Shown: piece by piece, positions 46,354-59,278 of the stretch
How positions within the stretch are numbered: the stretch's first letter is position 1
Layout: every line of letters starts with the position of its first letter
NCBI RefSeq assembly: GCF_007595705.1
Contig: NZ_NISY01000002.1
Span: forward strand, 620,001-684,000
Reading direction: 5' to 3'
DNA length: 64,000 nucleotides
Source: Streptomyces sp. SAJ15
GTDB lineage: Bacteria > Actinomycetota > Actinomycetes > Streptomycetales > Streptomycetaceae
Translations under genes and position numbers: made by a program
The notes under the pieces: model-generated
Told to the model about the DNA's origin: nothing
The model's input: the letters and a program-made list of their open reading frames with translations, nothing else
Database searches by the model: none

Positions 46354-47148
46354 ATGCCCGCGCGCGAGCCTCATCGACACCGAGGGGCCGCCGAGTCGTT
46401 CGGTGTGGACCCCGAGCGCTACGACCGAGCCCGACCCCGCTATCCCGACGCCCTGGTGGCGGCGATCGTCGCCGCGGCCCCCGGTCCGGACGTCCTCGAC
46501 GTCGGCGTCGGGACCGGCATCGCGGCCCGGCAGTTCCGCGCGGCCGGCTGTCGCGTGCTGGGCGTCGACGTCGACGCGCGGATGGCGGGCTTCGCCCGCG
46601 GCGGCGGGATCGAGGCCGAGGTGGCGACCTTCGAGTCCTGGGACCCGGCCGGCCGGACCTTCGACGCGGTCGTCGCCGGACAGACCTGGCACTGGATCGA
46701 CCCGCTCGCGGGAGCGGTCAAGGCGGCCGAGGTGCTGCGACCCGGCGGCCGGCTGGCCGCCTTTTGGAACGTGTTCCAGCCCTCGCCCGAGGCGGCGGAC
46801 GCTTTCTCCGAGGTCTACCGCCGCGTCCTGCCCGACGCGCCGCGCAACCCCTGGGACGGGTCCGCCCTCGACGGCTACGCGCCGCTGTTCGACGGCGCGG
46901 CGGACGGCATGCGGCAGGCGGGCGCCTTCGGCGAGCCGGAGCGGTGGCGGTTCGACTGGGAACGCGCCTACACCCGGGACGAGTGGCTGGACCAGCTGCG
47001 GACCGGAGGCGACGTCGGCCGCCTCCCGCCGGCCGCGCTGGAGGAGCTGCTGACGGGCGTCGGGGCCGCGATCGACGCGATGGGCGGCGCCTTCACCCTC
47101 CGGTACGCCGCGGTGGTGGTCACCGCGGCGCGTGCCGACGCCGCCTGA
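46354..47148 (+). CDS. Class I SAM-dependent methyltransferase (methyltransferase 11/25 type)
   Basis: A 264-residue small-molecule-type methyltransferase. Motif I is VLDVGVGTGIAARQFRAAGC, the acidic loop VLGVDVDARMAGFARGGG, and VVAGQTWHWIDPLAGAVKAAEVLRPGGRLAAFWN spans motifs II-III. The substrate is unknown. The ATG at 46354 has CGGAG at 9 bases; an ATG at 46324 lies inside the second operator and would add ten residues including a TTA codon, so it is less likely but would make the gene bldA-dependent. Controlled by the divergent TetR. Confidence 0.88.
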   Translation: MPAREPHRHRGAAESFGVDPERYDRARPRYPDALVAAIVAAAPGPDVLDVGVGTGIAARQFRAAGCRVLGVDVDARMAGFARGGGIEAEVATFESWDPAGRTFDAVVAGQTWHWIDPLAGAVKAAEVLRPGGRLAAFWNVFQPSPEAADAFSEVYRRVLPDAPRNPWDGSALDGYAPLFDGAADGMRQAGAFGEPERWRFDWERAYTRDEWLDQLRTGGDVGRLPPAALEELLTGVGAAIDAMGGAFTLRYAAVVVTAARADAA

Positions 47149-47196
47149 CCAGGCAGGACGGCCCCGTCCGCGGCGGGCACCCGTCCGCGGCGGGCG

Positions 47197-47276
47197 GGGG
47201 CGTGGCCGGGAGTGGGCCGAGGGCGGTCGGCGCACCGGGGCGCGGCCGGGAGCGGGCCGTGGGCGGTCGGCGCACC
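47197..47276. repeat. Tandem duplication with a 40-bp period
   Basis: Two adjacent 40-bp copies, both containing GGCGGTCGGCGCACC, differ at only three positions. Just upstream, CCGTCCGCGGCGGGC is also doubled (47164-47178 and 47181-47195). The interval 47149-47438 holds no gene other than the upstream region of the DUF899 gene. Confidence 0.8.
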
Positions 47277-47438
47277 GTGGGCCACACATGACGCACACGG
47301 CGCGCCGCCCGCGGTCGTCGTCCGGCCTGGCGGTGCCGCCGCCTCGCGAGCCCTCGGGCCGACGCCGACAATGGTGACGAGAGCCGGACAGGGGGGCGAC
47401 AGACGACGACTACGCCGGTCATCCCCCGGGAGGTAGCG

Positions 47439-48122
47439 ATGCGTCAAACCAATCTCACGGGGGAGTCGGCCGAATATCTCAGCGCCCGCGAGGAGTTGCG
47501 GCAGGGCGAGATCGAGCTGATGCGCCATCGCGAGCGCGTCGCCGAGCTGCGCCGCCGACTGCCGCTGGGCCCCGTCGTCGACGACTACGCGTTCGAGGAA
47601 GGCCCCGCCGACCTGCGGGCCGGGGACGAGCCGGTGACGACCGTCCGACTGAGCGAGCTGTTCACCCGCCCCGGACGCGAGCTGGTCGTCTACCACTTCA
47701 TGTACGGCAAGCGGCAGACCCAGCCGTGTCCCATGTGCACCATGTGGATCGACGGGTTCAACGGAATCGCCCACCACGTCACGCGCAACGTCGACTTCGT
47801 GGTCGTCGCCGCGGCCGACCTCCCCGCCCTCCGCACGTACGCGCGAAGTCGGCACTGGACCAACCTGCGCCTGCTCAGCGCCGGGGCCGGCACCTTCAAA
47901 CGCGACCTCGGCAGCGAAGACGCCGAGGGCAACCAGGACTCGACGGTGTCGGTGTTCGCCCGCGACGGCGACGGCGCGACACGCCACTTCTACTCGGTGC
48001 ACCCCCGTATGGCCGACGACATCGACGAGCGCGGCATCGACCTGCTCAGCCCGGTGTGGCACCTCCTCGATCTCACCCGCCAGGGCCGGGACGACTGGTA
48101 CCCCGCGGTCAGCTACGAGTGA
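47439..48122 (+). CDS. DUF899 thioredoxin-like protein
   Basis: A 227-residue protein of the DUF899 family (thioredoxin-fold). Conserved parts: LPLGPVVDDYAFEE, LSELFTRPGRELVVYHFMYG, PCPMCTMWIDGFNGIAHHV (CPMC in the position of a redox motif), RTYARSRHW and VSVFARDGDG..HFYSVHPR. The CPMC pair suggests a thiol redox role, which is unproven. ATG start with GGGAGG upstream. Confidence 0.9.
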   Translation: MRQTNLTGESAEYLSAREELRQGEIELMRHRERVAELRRRLPLGPVVDDYAFEEGPADLRAGDEPVTTVRLSELFTRPGRELVVYHFMYGKRQTQPCPMCTMWIDGFNGIAHHVTRNVDFVVVAAADLPALRTYARSRHWTNLRLLSAGAGTFKRDLGSEDAEGNQDSTVSVFARDGDGATRHFYSVHPRMADDIDERGIDLLSPVWHLLDLTRQGRDDWYPAVSYE

Positions 48123-48263
48123 GGGGGCGTGACGCACGACGGGTGACGCGGGGACGCGCCACCGGATGCCGACGCGGCGGACGGTGACGCCGGTCGTGAT
48201 CGTCACCGCGTTGATCGGCATCGCGTGATCGTTACCGCGTGACCGTTTCCGCGGGGTTTGGGC

Positions 48264-48371
48264 TCAGCCGCGCAGCACGGTCTGCCGCCGCATGTGGGAC
48301 AGCTTCCCGGGATTCCGCACGGCGTAGAGCCCGGTGACGAGGCCGTCGTCGACGTGCACCGCCACGACCAG
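48264..48371 (-). pseudogene. 3' remnant of an ECF41/SigJ-type sigma factor gene
   Basis: Only the last 35 codons survive: LVVAVHVDDGLVTGLYAVRN followed by PGKLSHMRRQTVLRG and a stop. This matches the SnoaL-like C-terminal end of SigJ/ECF41 sigma factors (typical ending YAVRNPDKL.HL). Sequence homologous to sigma regions 2 and 4 is absent; past this point the DNA instead matches the tail of a gene on the other strand. There is no start or ribosome site, so it is not expressed as a functional protein. Confidence 0.7.
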
Positions 48372-48512
48372 GTGCGTAAGCACTACGACGACCAGATCGC
48401 CGTGCTGGTCTGCCTGGTCGGCCTGATCAACGCGGCCAACCGGCTCGCCGTGATCGTGCACCAGCGGGGAGGCACCTACGAGCCCGGCTTGTTCGCCGCC
48501 GCGCTCGACTGA
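48372..48512 (+). pseudogene. 3' remnant of a carboxymuconolactone decarboxylase-family gene
   Basis: About 46 codons remain: RKHYDDQIAVLVCLVGLINA, then ANRLAVIVHQRGGTYEPG and the end. This is the C-terminal helix region of the CMD/AhpD-like family (typical ..LINAWNRLAV..). The catalytic CxxC half is missing. ECF41 sigma genes usually neighbour a CMD-family gene, so both tails most likely came from one such pair, joined by an internal deletion near 48369-48377. Confidence 0.7.
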
Positions 48513-48527
48513 TCGGCGGACGCGTCC

Positions 48528-48563
48528 GGCCCGGCCCGGGATCCTCGAATCCGGGCCGGGCCC
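48528..48563 (+). terminator. Hairpin after the CMD remnant
   Basis: A stem of about 14 bp with one bulged G (GGCCCGGCCCGGGAT against ATCCGGGCCGGGCC) and a 6-nt loop lies 16 bp after the remnant's stop. It is probably the original terminator of the lost gene. Confidence 0.6.
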
Positions 48564-48717
48564 GTCCGTCCGGGCCGGGTCGGCCGTCTGCAGTAACCCG
48601 ATCACGGAGCGGTTGCCGCCCGTCGTCGGGCGTCACCTAATGGATCACGCCTGATCACTCCACCTGGCGCGGGCCGGGACGAAAGCGGCTGCGCACCCTG
48701 ACACGCTGAGGTGACAC

Positions 48718-49809
48718 ATGCGTCCGTTTCGGAGAAGTGGGCGAGGACCGCGAACCCCTGTGGCAGGGCCGCCCGCCCCGTCGGGCGCCCTGGAGGCGAT
48801 CAGGCGGATCGCCTCGTATCCCCTCCGGGGTCCGTCCCGAAGACGGCTCACGAGCCTCGCTCTCCTGGTGCTCGGCGCCGCGACGCCGCTCGCGGCCGCC
48901 CCCGCGCCGGCGACCGCCGACCCGGCTGACGCCCGAGTGGTCTGCCGGTCCAGCAGTCCCGCGGCGGGAACGACGGCGGACCGCGTCACCGAGGCGCAGC
49001 AGGCCGGCTTCACCGTCCTGCACACCTACGACAAGTCGTTCGCCACCGAGGTCGGCAACGCCGTACGCGTCGGCAAGGACAAGCTGCTTCCCCTCCTGCC
49101 GCGGGGCTACGAGTTCCGTCCCGCGTCGGAGCTCGGGCTGGGCGGCGCTGACGACGGGATCGTGGCGATCACGAACTTCTGCGGTGAGAACCCCCGGATC
49201 GACGGCGAACCCCCGAGGCGGGCGACCTACGCGGAGATCCGGGTGTCCATCCTCGTGAGGGAACCGGCGGCTGCCTCCTCGGCCGGCCTGAACATCCCGG
49301 GAGCCCTCCACTTCTACGTGCTCGCCGCCTACACCAACGACCCTCGGTACGCCGCCACCCTGCGGGAGGCGGACACGCCGGTCGACATCGTGCGAAAGAT
49401 CACCTACGACCACCGGATGAACGACGCCGGGGTGGGCGATCTCGCCGTGCGGGTTCCCGCCAAGCGCTCTCCCTTCTACTCGTCGAACACGGGATTCGGC
49501 TACCAACCGGCCGGCGTCCTGAACTCGATCTTCTGGCACGCCGGCAGGCGGGGCACGACGGCGCTGCATTTCCTGAACGATCCCGCCGAGCAGGGTCAGG
49601 CGCTGAGCTTGGTGTACACGAAGCCCGGAACCCCGCTGAACCGGCTGCTCGCCGGAGGCGGACTCGGGCCGGGTCCGACGGATCCGGCCACCGGCTTCGA
49701 GAGCGTGTCCACTCCCTCGCTCAACCTTCGCTACGCGGAGGGCAGTCGCGGACGCCTGCTTCTGCTCAGGAAGTCGTGCGGCTCCGGGGCGACGTGCGCG
49801 GAGCGGTGA
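48718..49809 (+). CDS. Secreted protein of unknown function
   Basis: A 363-residue protein not recognised as a named family. The N-terminus is basic for 43 residues, followed by a hydrophobic signal segment (LTSLALLVLGAATPLAAAPAPATA, about 45-67). The mature part has four cysteines (VVCRSS, NFCGEN, and KSCGSGATCAER at the end), suggesting disulphides and export. Body sequence is mixed with normal codon bias, so it is a real gene. ATG start with GAGGTG upstream; a start closer to the signal is possible. Monocistronic, with a terminator behind. Confidence 0.8.
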   Translation: MRPFRRSGRGPRTPVAGPPAPSGALEAIRRIASYPLRGPSRRRLTSLALLVLGAATPLAAAPAPATADPADARVVCRSSSPAAGTTADRVTEAQQAGFTVLHTYDKSFATEVGNAVRVGKDKLLPLLPRGYEFRPASELGLGGADDGIVAITNFCGENPRIDGEPPRRATYAEIRVSILVREPAAASSAGLNIPGALHFYVLAAYTNDPRYAATLREADTPVDIVRKITYDHRMNDAGVGDLAVRVPAKRSPFYSSNTGFGYQPAGVLNSIFWHAGRRGTTALHFLNDPAEQGQALSLVYTKPGTPLNRLLAGGGLGPGPTDPATGFESVSTPSLNLRYAEGSRGRLLLLRKSCGSGATCAER

Positions 49810-49833
49810 CGCGATCCGCCCCGAAGGGGTGAG

Positions 49834-49855
49834 GGGCCCGCCCACCGGCGGGCCC
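49834..49855 (+). terminator. Hairpin before argC
   Basis: GGGCCCGCC and GGCGGGCCC form a perfect 9-bp stem with a CACC loop, followed by TTCGG. It isolates the upstream secreted-protein gene from the arg operon. Confidence 0.75.
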
Positions 49856-49902
49856 TTCGGCGGCTCACCGAGTGGATCACCGAGTGGATCACCGAAGCGG
49901 TC

Positions 49903-52131
<2,229 letters not shown>

Positions 52132-52135
<4 letters not shown>

Positions 52136-53031
52136 GCACCCGTAAACACACCGCCCTCCCCAAGGCCCGCACGCTCATCGAGGCGCTGCCCTGGCTGACC
52201 CGCCACCACGGCAAGACCATCGTCATCAAGTTCGGTGGCAACGCCATGGTCGACGAGGAGCTGAAGGCCGCCTTCGCCCAGGACGTGGTCTTCCTGCGCC
52301 ACGCCGGACTGCGGCCCGTCGTCGTCCACGGCGGCGGCCCGCAGATCAGTGCCCAGCTCGACCGGCTCGGCCTGGAGTCGGAGTTCAAGGCCGGGCTGCG
52401 GGTCACCACTCCCGAGGCCATGGACGTCGTGCGCATGGTGCTGGCCGGACAGGTCCAGCGCGAGCTGGTCGGGCTGCTCAACCAGCACGGCCCGCTCGCC
52501 GTCGGTCTGACCGGCGAGGACGCCCACACCATGAGCGCCACCAAGCGGTACGCGGAGATCGACGGGGAGCGGGTGGACATCGGCCGGGTCGGCGAGGTCG
52601 CCGCCATCGACACCGGCGCCATCCGGGCCCTGCTGGACGACGGCCGCATACCGGTGGTGTCCTCGATCGCCCGCAGCGTCGACGACGGCCATGTCTACAA
52701 CGTCAACGCCGACACCGCCGCCGCCGCGCTGGCCGCCGCCCTGGACGCCGAGACGCTGATGGTTCTCACCGACGTCGAGGGGCTCTACGCGGACTGGCCG
52801 CACAGTGACGACGTCATCAGCCAGCTCACCGCGAGCCGACTGGAGGAGCTCCTGCCCGACCTGTCGAGCGGCATGGTCCCCAAGATGGAAGGGTGCCTGT
52901 ACGCCGTGCGCAACGGGGTGCGGACCGCTCGGGTGATCGACGGACGGGTACCGCACTCCATCCTGCTGGAGATCTTCACGGACGAGGGCATCGGCACCAT
53001 GGTCGTGCCCGACGAGGGGGCCACACCATGA
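52132..53031 (+). CDS. argB: Acetylglutamate kinase
   Basis: A 299-residue amino acid kinase that phosphorylates N-acetylglutamate, the controlled step of the pathway. Phosphate loops are VIKFGGNAM and VHGGGPQIS, with [11 protein letters not shown] and [11 protein letters not shown] in the ATP half. An N-terminal helix ([17 protein letters not shown]) of the kind found in arginine-inhibited hexameric NAGKs is present, so feedback inhibition is likely. Confidence 0.97.
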
Positions 53032-54248
53032 GCAACGAGCAGCTCACCCAGCGCTGGCAGAGCGCGCTGATGGACAACTACGGCACGCCCCGGCTGCCCC
53101 TCACCCGTGGCGAGGGCGCCCGGGTGTGGGACGCCGAGGGCCGCGTGTACCTGGACTTCGTCGGGGGCATCGCGGTCAACGCCCTGGGCCACGCCCACCC
53201 CGCCGTCGTCCGCGCCGTCTCGGAGCAGATCGCCACTCTCGGACACGTCTCCAACCTCCACATCGCCGAGCCGACGGTCGCGGTCGCCGAGCGCCTCCTG
53301 CAGCTGGCCGGCCGCCCCGGCCGGGTCTACTTCGGCAACTCCGGAGCCGAGGCCGTCGAAGCCGCCATCAAGATCGGTCGGCGCACCGGCCGGACCCACA
53401 TGGTGGCCACCACCGGCGGCTTCCACGGCCGCACCATGGGCGCGCTGGCCCTCACCGGCCAGCCCGCCAAGCAGGGGCCCTTCCTGCCTCTGGTCGGCGA
53501 GGTCACCCATGTGCCCTACGGCGACGCGGAGGCGTTGCGGGCCGCCGTCACCACCGAGACCGCGATCGTCGTGATCGAGCCGATCCAGGGCGAGAACGGC
53601 GTGATCGTGCCGCCCCCCGGCTATCTGGCCGCCGCCCGCGAGATCACCCGGGCCACCGGCACCCTGCTGGTCCTCGACGAGATCCAGACGGGGATCGGCC
53701 GTACGGGGCACTGGTTCGCACACCAGGCGCAGGGGGTCGAGCCCGATGTGGTCACCCTCGCCAAGGGGTTGGGCGGCGGGCTGCCCATCGGTGCCACCCT
53801 CGCCTTCGGGGCCGCCGCCGAGCTGCTGACGCCCGGTCAGCACGGCTCCACCTTCGGCGGCAACCCCGTGGCCTGCGCCGCCGCTCTCGCCGTGCTCGAC
53901 ACCCTCGCCGCCGACGGCGCCCTCGACCACGTCAAGCGGGTCGGGGAGCGGCTGCGCGCGGGAATCGAGGCGTTCGGCCACCCGCTGGTCGCCCATGTCC
54001 GTGGCTCCGGCCTTCTCCTGGGTATCGTGCTCACAGAGCCCCTCGCACAGCGCGTGCAGCAGGCGGCTCAGGACGCGGGACTCCTGGTGAACGCGGTCGC
54101 GCCGGACGTGCTCCGGTTGGCCCCGCCGCTCGTCGTCGGCGACGACGTCGTGGACGCGTTCCTCGGGGCGCTCCCCGCCGTCCTGGACGCCGCGCGCGAC
54201 GCCGTCGACGACGGTGGCACACACGGGGAACGACGATCCGGAGACTGA
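53028..54248 (+). CDS. argD: Acetylornithine aminotransferase
   Basis: A 406-residue class III PLP aminotransferase. [38 protein letters not shown] and Lys246 in [13 protein letters not shown] are intact. It forms acetylornithine from the semialdehyde. The C-terminus is extended by about 15 residues ([16 protein letters not shown]). Starts inside the argB stop (ATGA); argR follows 7 bp downstream. Confidence 0.97.
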   Translation: MSNEQLTQRWQSALMDNYGTPRLPLTRGEGARVWDAEGRVYLDFVGGIAVNALGHAHPAVVRAVSEQIATLGHVSNLHIAEPTVAVAERLLQLAGRPGRVYFGNSGAEAVEAAIKIGRRTGRTHMVATTGGFHGRTMGALALTGQPAKQGPFLPLVGEVTHVPYGDAEALRAAVTTETAIVVIEPIQGENGVIVPPPGYLAAAREITRATGTLLVLDEIQTGIGRTGHWFAHQAQGVEPDVVTLAKGLGGGLPIGATLAFGAAAELLTPGQHGSTFGGNPVACAAALAVLDTLAADGALDHVKRVGERLRAGIEAFGHPLVAHVRGSGLLLGIVLTEPLAQRVQQAAQDAGLLVNAVAPDVLRLAPPLVVGDDVVDAFLGALPAVLDAARDAVDDGGTHGERRSGD

Positions 54249-54255
54249 CGAGACG

Positions 54256-54846
54256 ATGCACGAGGCGCAGCAGAACGAGCTAGGGAACGGCGCGGAAGAG
54301 GACAGCGCGGCCCGGGACATGGCGGCGGCGCAGTCCATCGGGCAGGCCGTGCCGCAGACCCGGACCGCCCGCCACCGCCGGATCGTGGACATCCTCAACC
54401 GGCAGCCGGTCCGCTCCCAGAGTCAGCTCGCGAAGCTGCTCTCCGACGACGGGCTGAGCGTCACTCAGGCGACGCTCTCCCGCGACCTGGACGAGCTCGG
54501 CGCGGTCAAGATCCGCAACACCGGCGGTGAGCTGATCTACGCCGTGCCGAGCGAGGGCGGCTTCCGCACGCCGCAGGCGCCGCTGGGAGAGTCCGCCAAG
54601 GAGGAGCGCATGCGGCGCCTGTCCGGCGAGCTCCTGATCTCCGCCGAGGCGTCCGCCAACCTCGTGGTGCTGCGGACGCCGCCGGGCGCCGCCCAGTTCC
54701 TCGCCTCCGCCATCGACCAGGCCGAGCTGCACGACATCCTCGGCACCATCGCGGGCGACGACACCCTGCTCCTCATCAGCCGCGACCCGGCCGGCGGCCA
54801 GGCCCTCGCCGACCACCTGCTGCGGCTGGCCCAGAAGGCGCGCTAG
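54256..54846 (+). CDS. argR: Arginine repressor
   Basis: A 196-residue ArgR. The winged HTH is [51 protein letters not shown]; the hexamerisation/arginine-binding domain contains [16 protein letters not shown]. The N-terminal tail of about 35 residues before RTARHRR is longer than usual. The ATG is used; a GTG 14 codons earlier would overlap argD. Being last in argCJBDR, it is autoregulated by the same ARG boxes. Confidence 0.95.
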   Translation: MHEAQQNELGNGAEEDSAARDMAAAQSIGQAVPQTRTARHRRIVDILNRQPVRSQSQLAKLLSDDGLSVTQATLSRDLDELGAVKIRNTGGELIYAVPSEGGFRTPQAPLGESAKEERMRRLSGELLISAEASANLVVLRTPPGAAQFLASAIDQAELHDILGTIAGDDTLLLISRDPAGGQALADHLLRLAQKAR

Positions 54847-54927
54847 CGGAGCACACCCGCGCCGTGCCCCCGGCCGCGCGGCGAAATCCGCTTTCGGCAC
54901 CGAAGTCGCACTGCCTACGCTGCCCGC

Positions 54928-55668
54928 ATGTCGATCGACTCGCACGCCGCCGTGGCCGCGTCCCCCATAGACCCCGACCTCGCCGCCCTGGCCGAGCGGA
55001 GCTGGGACGACAGCACGCACCGTGAGGCGCTCGCCGAGCTCGTGCAGCGCGGCTGGACCCCCTGCGGAGTGGGCGACTGGGCGGTGGCGGTGCGTTCCCC
55101 CAGCGGGCACCTGGTGGCCCGGATCTGCCCCTTCGACCCGGCGTACGCGGCCTTCCTGGAACTGTGCCGCCGCTGCGCGGGCAACCCGTACCTGCCGCGC
55201 GTCGCACTCGAGGCCGCCCTCGACGGCGGGGGCACGCTCACGGTGCTGGAGTACCTACCGCCGCTGGAGGCCGAGAAGGCCGCCGAGATCGCCGAACGCT
55301 GGCGCGCCGTCGGCGCCGCCGCCGCCCAGGGTGAGCCGGGCGACCCGGAGCTCGCGGCCGTGTACCGGGTCGCGGCCGAGGTGGACGAGGAGTTCCGGTC
55401 CCGCGTCCCGTGGTGGTACGGATTCGACCTGAACGCCGGCAACGTCCGGCGCGCGCTCGACGGTCGCGTGGTCCTGGTCGACGTCTTCTGTCTGGACGGG
55501 GAGAAGCTGTACGGCCAGGTGCTGGCCGACGCGGCAGAGGTGCGGCGACGGATCCCCGAGCACCGGATCCGACACCTCCTGGAGATCCCCTACATCGCCC
55601 GGGAGAGCAGCCCCGAGGAGATCGCCGCCCTGCGCCGGGCCTGGACGGCACCCGGGCACGACGGCTGA
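54928..55668 (+). CDS. Kinase-like (APH-fold-like) protein of unknown function
   Basis: A 246-residue protein. Residues 40-110 resemble a kinase N-lobe (VGDWAVAVRSPSGHLVARICPFDPAY, TLTVLEYLPPL). GFDLNAGNVRRALDGRVVLVDVFCLDG looks like the catalytic/metal loop of aminoglycoside phosphotransferases (D-x-N-x-x-N...D), so Asp and Asn could be catalytic. Function unknown. TACGCT ends 7 nt before the ATG and no ribosome site is seen, so it may be leaderless and separate from the arg operon between whose halves it lies. Confidence 0.75.
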   Translation: MSIDSHAAVAASPIDPDLAALAERSWDDSTHREALAELVQRGWTPCGVGDWAVAVRSPSGHLVARICPFDPAYAAFLELCRRCAGNPYLPRVALEAALDGGGTLTVLEYLPPLEAEKAAEIAERWRAVGAAAAQGEPGDPELAAVYRVAAEVDEEFRSRVPWWYGFDLNAGNVRRALDGRVVLVDVFCLDGEKLYGQVLADAAEVRRRIPEHRIRHLLEIPYIARESSPEEIAALRRAWTAPGHDG

Positions 55669-55723
55669 TCCGCGCGCCGGAAGCGCGGTTTCCACCGAAC
55701 GGCTCGCCGACGTCGGGAGCGCG

Positions 55724-55780
55724 TTGACGAACCATACGGCTGAGTGCATACTTATACCCATCACCGCATGAACAGTCGCA
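55724..55780 (+). promoter_or_regulatory. argG promoter with two ARG-box-like elements
   Basis: TTGACG (55724-55729) and CATACT (55747-55752) are spaced 17 bp. ARG-box-like AGTGCATACTTATACCCA (55743-55760) overlaps the -10 and ACCGCATGAACAGTCGCA (55763-55780) follows; the 20-bp offset equals that at argC. So argGH has its own ArgR-controlled promoter. Confidence 0.7.
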
Positions 55781-55805
55781 GTGCAGGGATCGTAAGGAGA
55801 AACCC

Positions 55806-58426
<2,621 letters not shown>

Positions 58427-58446
58427 CCGCCGGCCTTCTCGGGGCT

Positions 58447-58495
58447 CCCTCGGTTCCCCGGGGGGTGGCCCAGGGGCTCCCCGGGGAACCGAGGG
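58447..58495 (+). terminator. First hairpin after argH
   Basis: A perfect 17-bp stem (CCCTCGGTTCCCCGGGG against its complement) with a 15-nt loop, 20 bp after the argH stop, directly followed by a second hairpin. Confidence 0.75.
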
Positions 58496-58499
58496 AAGG

Positions 58500-58537
58500 G
58501 GCGGTTCCCCCAGCACCCGCTGGGGGAACCGCCTTTT
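58500..58537 (+). terminator. Intrinsic terminator of argGH
   Basis: A perfect 15-bp stem (GGCGGTTCCCCCAGC) with an ACCC loop and TTTT immediately after. Together with the preceding hairpin this is a tandem terminator. Confidence 0.9.
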
Positions 58538-58594
58538 CCGACTCTCACCCACTCGGCACGCTGAGTCTCTATATTCATACGGTGCGTCATATTG

Positions 58595-58633
58595 CAGAGG
58601 CCGGATCTCGCCACGGGCGGGCTCCGGCCTCTG
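58595..58633. other. Hairpin in argH-TetR interval
   Basis: CAGAGGCCGGA and TCCGGCCTCTG form a perfect 11-bp stem with a 17-nt loop. It lies after an AT-rich segment (ATATTCATAC) that could be a promoter or ARG-box-like site. It could end a short transcript; no coding frame is supported. Confidence 0.4.
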
Positions 58634-58693
58634 TGTATGCCTGCCGGCGATCGGGGTGGTGTGGCCTCAAGATCGAGATATCGGCGTCGCGCG

Positions 58694-58724
58694 TGAGACG
58701 TCAATGTCTCATGTGGGCTATGGT
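58694..58724 (+). promoter_or_regulatory. TetR operator and leaderless promoter
   Basis: TGAGACgtcaatGTCTCA (58694-58711) is a dyad with perfect 6-bp arms. TGTCTCATG occurs at 58705-58713 and again at 58726-58734, across the start codon, 21 bp apart. TATGGT (58719-58724) is a -10 candidate 6 nt before the ATG, so the message is probably leaderless and self-repressed. Confidence 0.6.
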
Positions 58725-58730
58725 TGTCTC

Positions 58731-59276
58731 ATGAGTGTTGACCGTGCGCAGGTGCTGCGCGAAGCCGCCGCCCTGCTCACCCGCAAGGCCACGGCGTCCA
58801 TGGACGAGATCGCCAAGGCGGCGGGCATCAGTCGGGCCACCCTGCACCGGCATTTCGCCGGGCGGGACGCCCTGATGCGCGCCCTGGAGCAGCTCGGCAT
58901 CGAGCAGCTCGAAGCCGCCCTGGACGAGGCCCGCGTCGAGGAGGGGGACGCGGACGAGGCGCTGCGTCGGCTGATCGCCGCCACCCGCCCGGTCTCCGGC
59001 TTCGTCGCCTTCCTCTACACGGAGAACCAGCTCTTCGAGGGCGAGGAGATCAATGAGGGCTGGGAGCGCATCGACACCCGCGTCGCGGCGCTCTTCCGGC
59101 GCGGACAGCAGGAGGGGCACTTCCGGATCGATATGACCCCGGGCTGGCTGACCGAGGCGCTCTACGGCCTGATCGCGGCAGCCGCCTGGTCGGTCCAGGA
59201 CGGCCGGGTCGCCGCCAAGGACATGAACTACATGGTCGTCGAGCTGCTGCTCGGCGGAGTGCGACGGAGTACCTGA
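58731..59276 (+). CDS. TetR-family regulator of the adjacent MFS pump
   Basis: A 181-residue TetR protein. HTH: VLREAAALLTRKATASMDEIAKAAGISRATLHRHFAGRDALMRAL. The C-terminal helical domain shows the SCO-type RHFxxRD followed by LFEGEEINEGWERI. The ATG is chosen at the conserved start. The MFS gene starts 2 bp after its stop, so both are one operon under the dyad upstream. Confidence 0.92.
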   Translation: MSVDRAQVLREAAALLTRKATASMDEIAKAAGISRATLHRHFAGRDALMRALEQLGIEQLEAALDEARVEEGDADEALRRLIAATRPVSGFVAFLYTENQLFEGEEINEGWERIDTRVAALFRRGQQEGHFRIDMTPGWLTEALYGLIAAAAWSVQDGRVAAKDMNYMVVELLLGGVRRST

Positions 59277-59278
59277 CG

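Noticed and set aside
49871..49897. Short direct repeats of GGATCACCGAGT before argC
   Set aside because: Only two copies, upstream of a complete promoter with ARG boxes; too little to assign a role.
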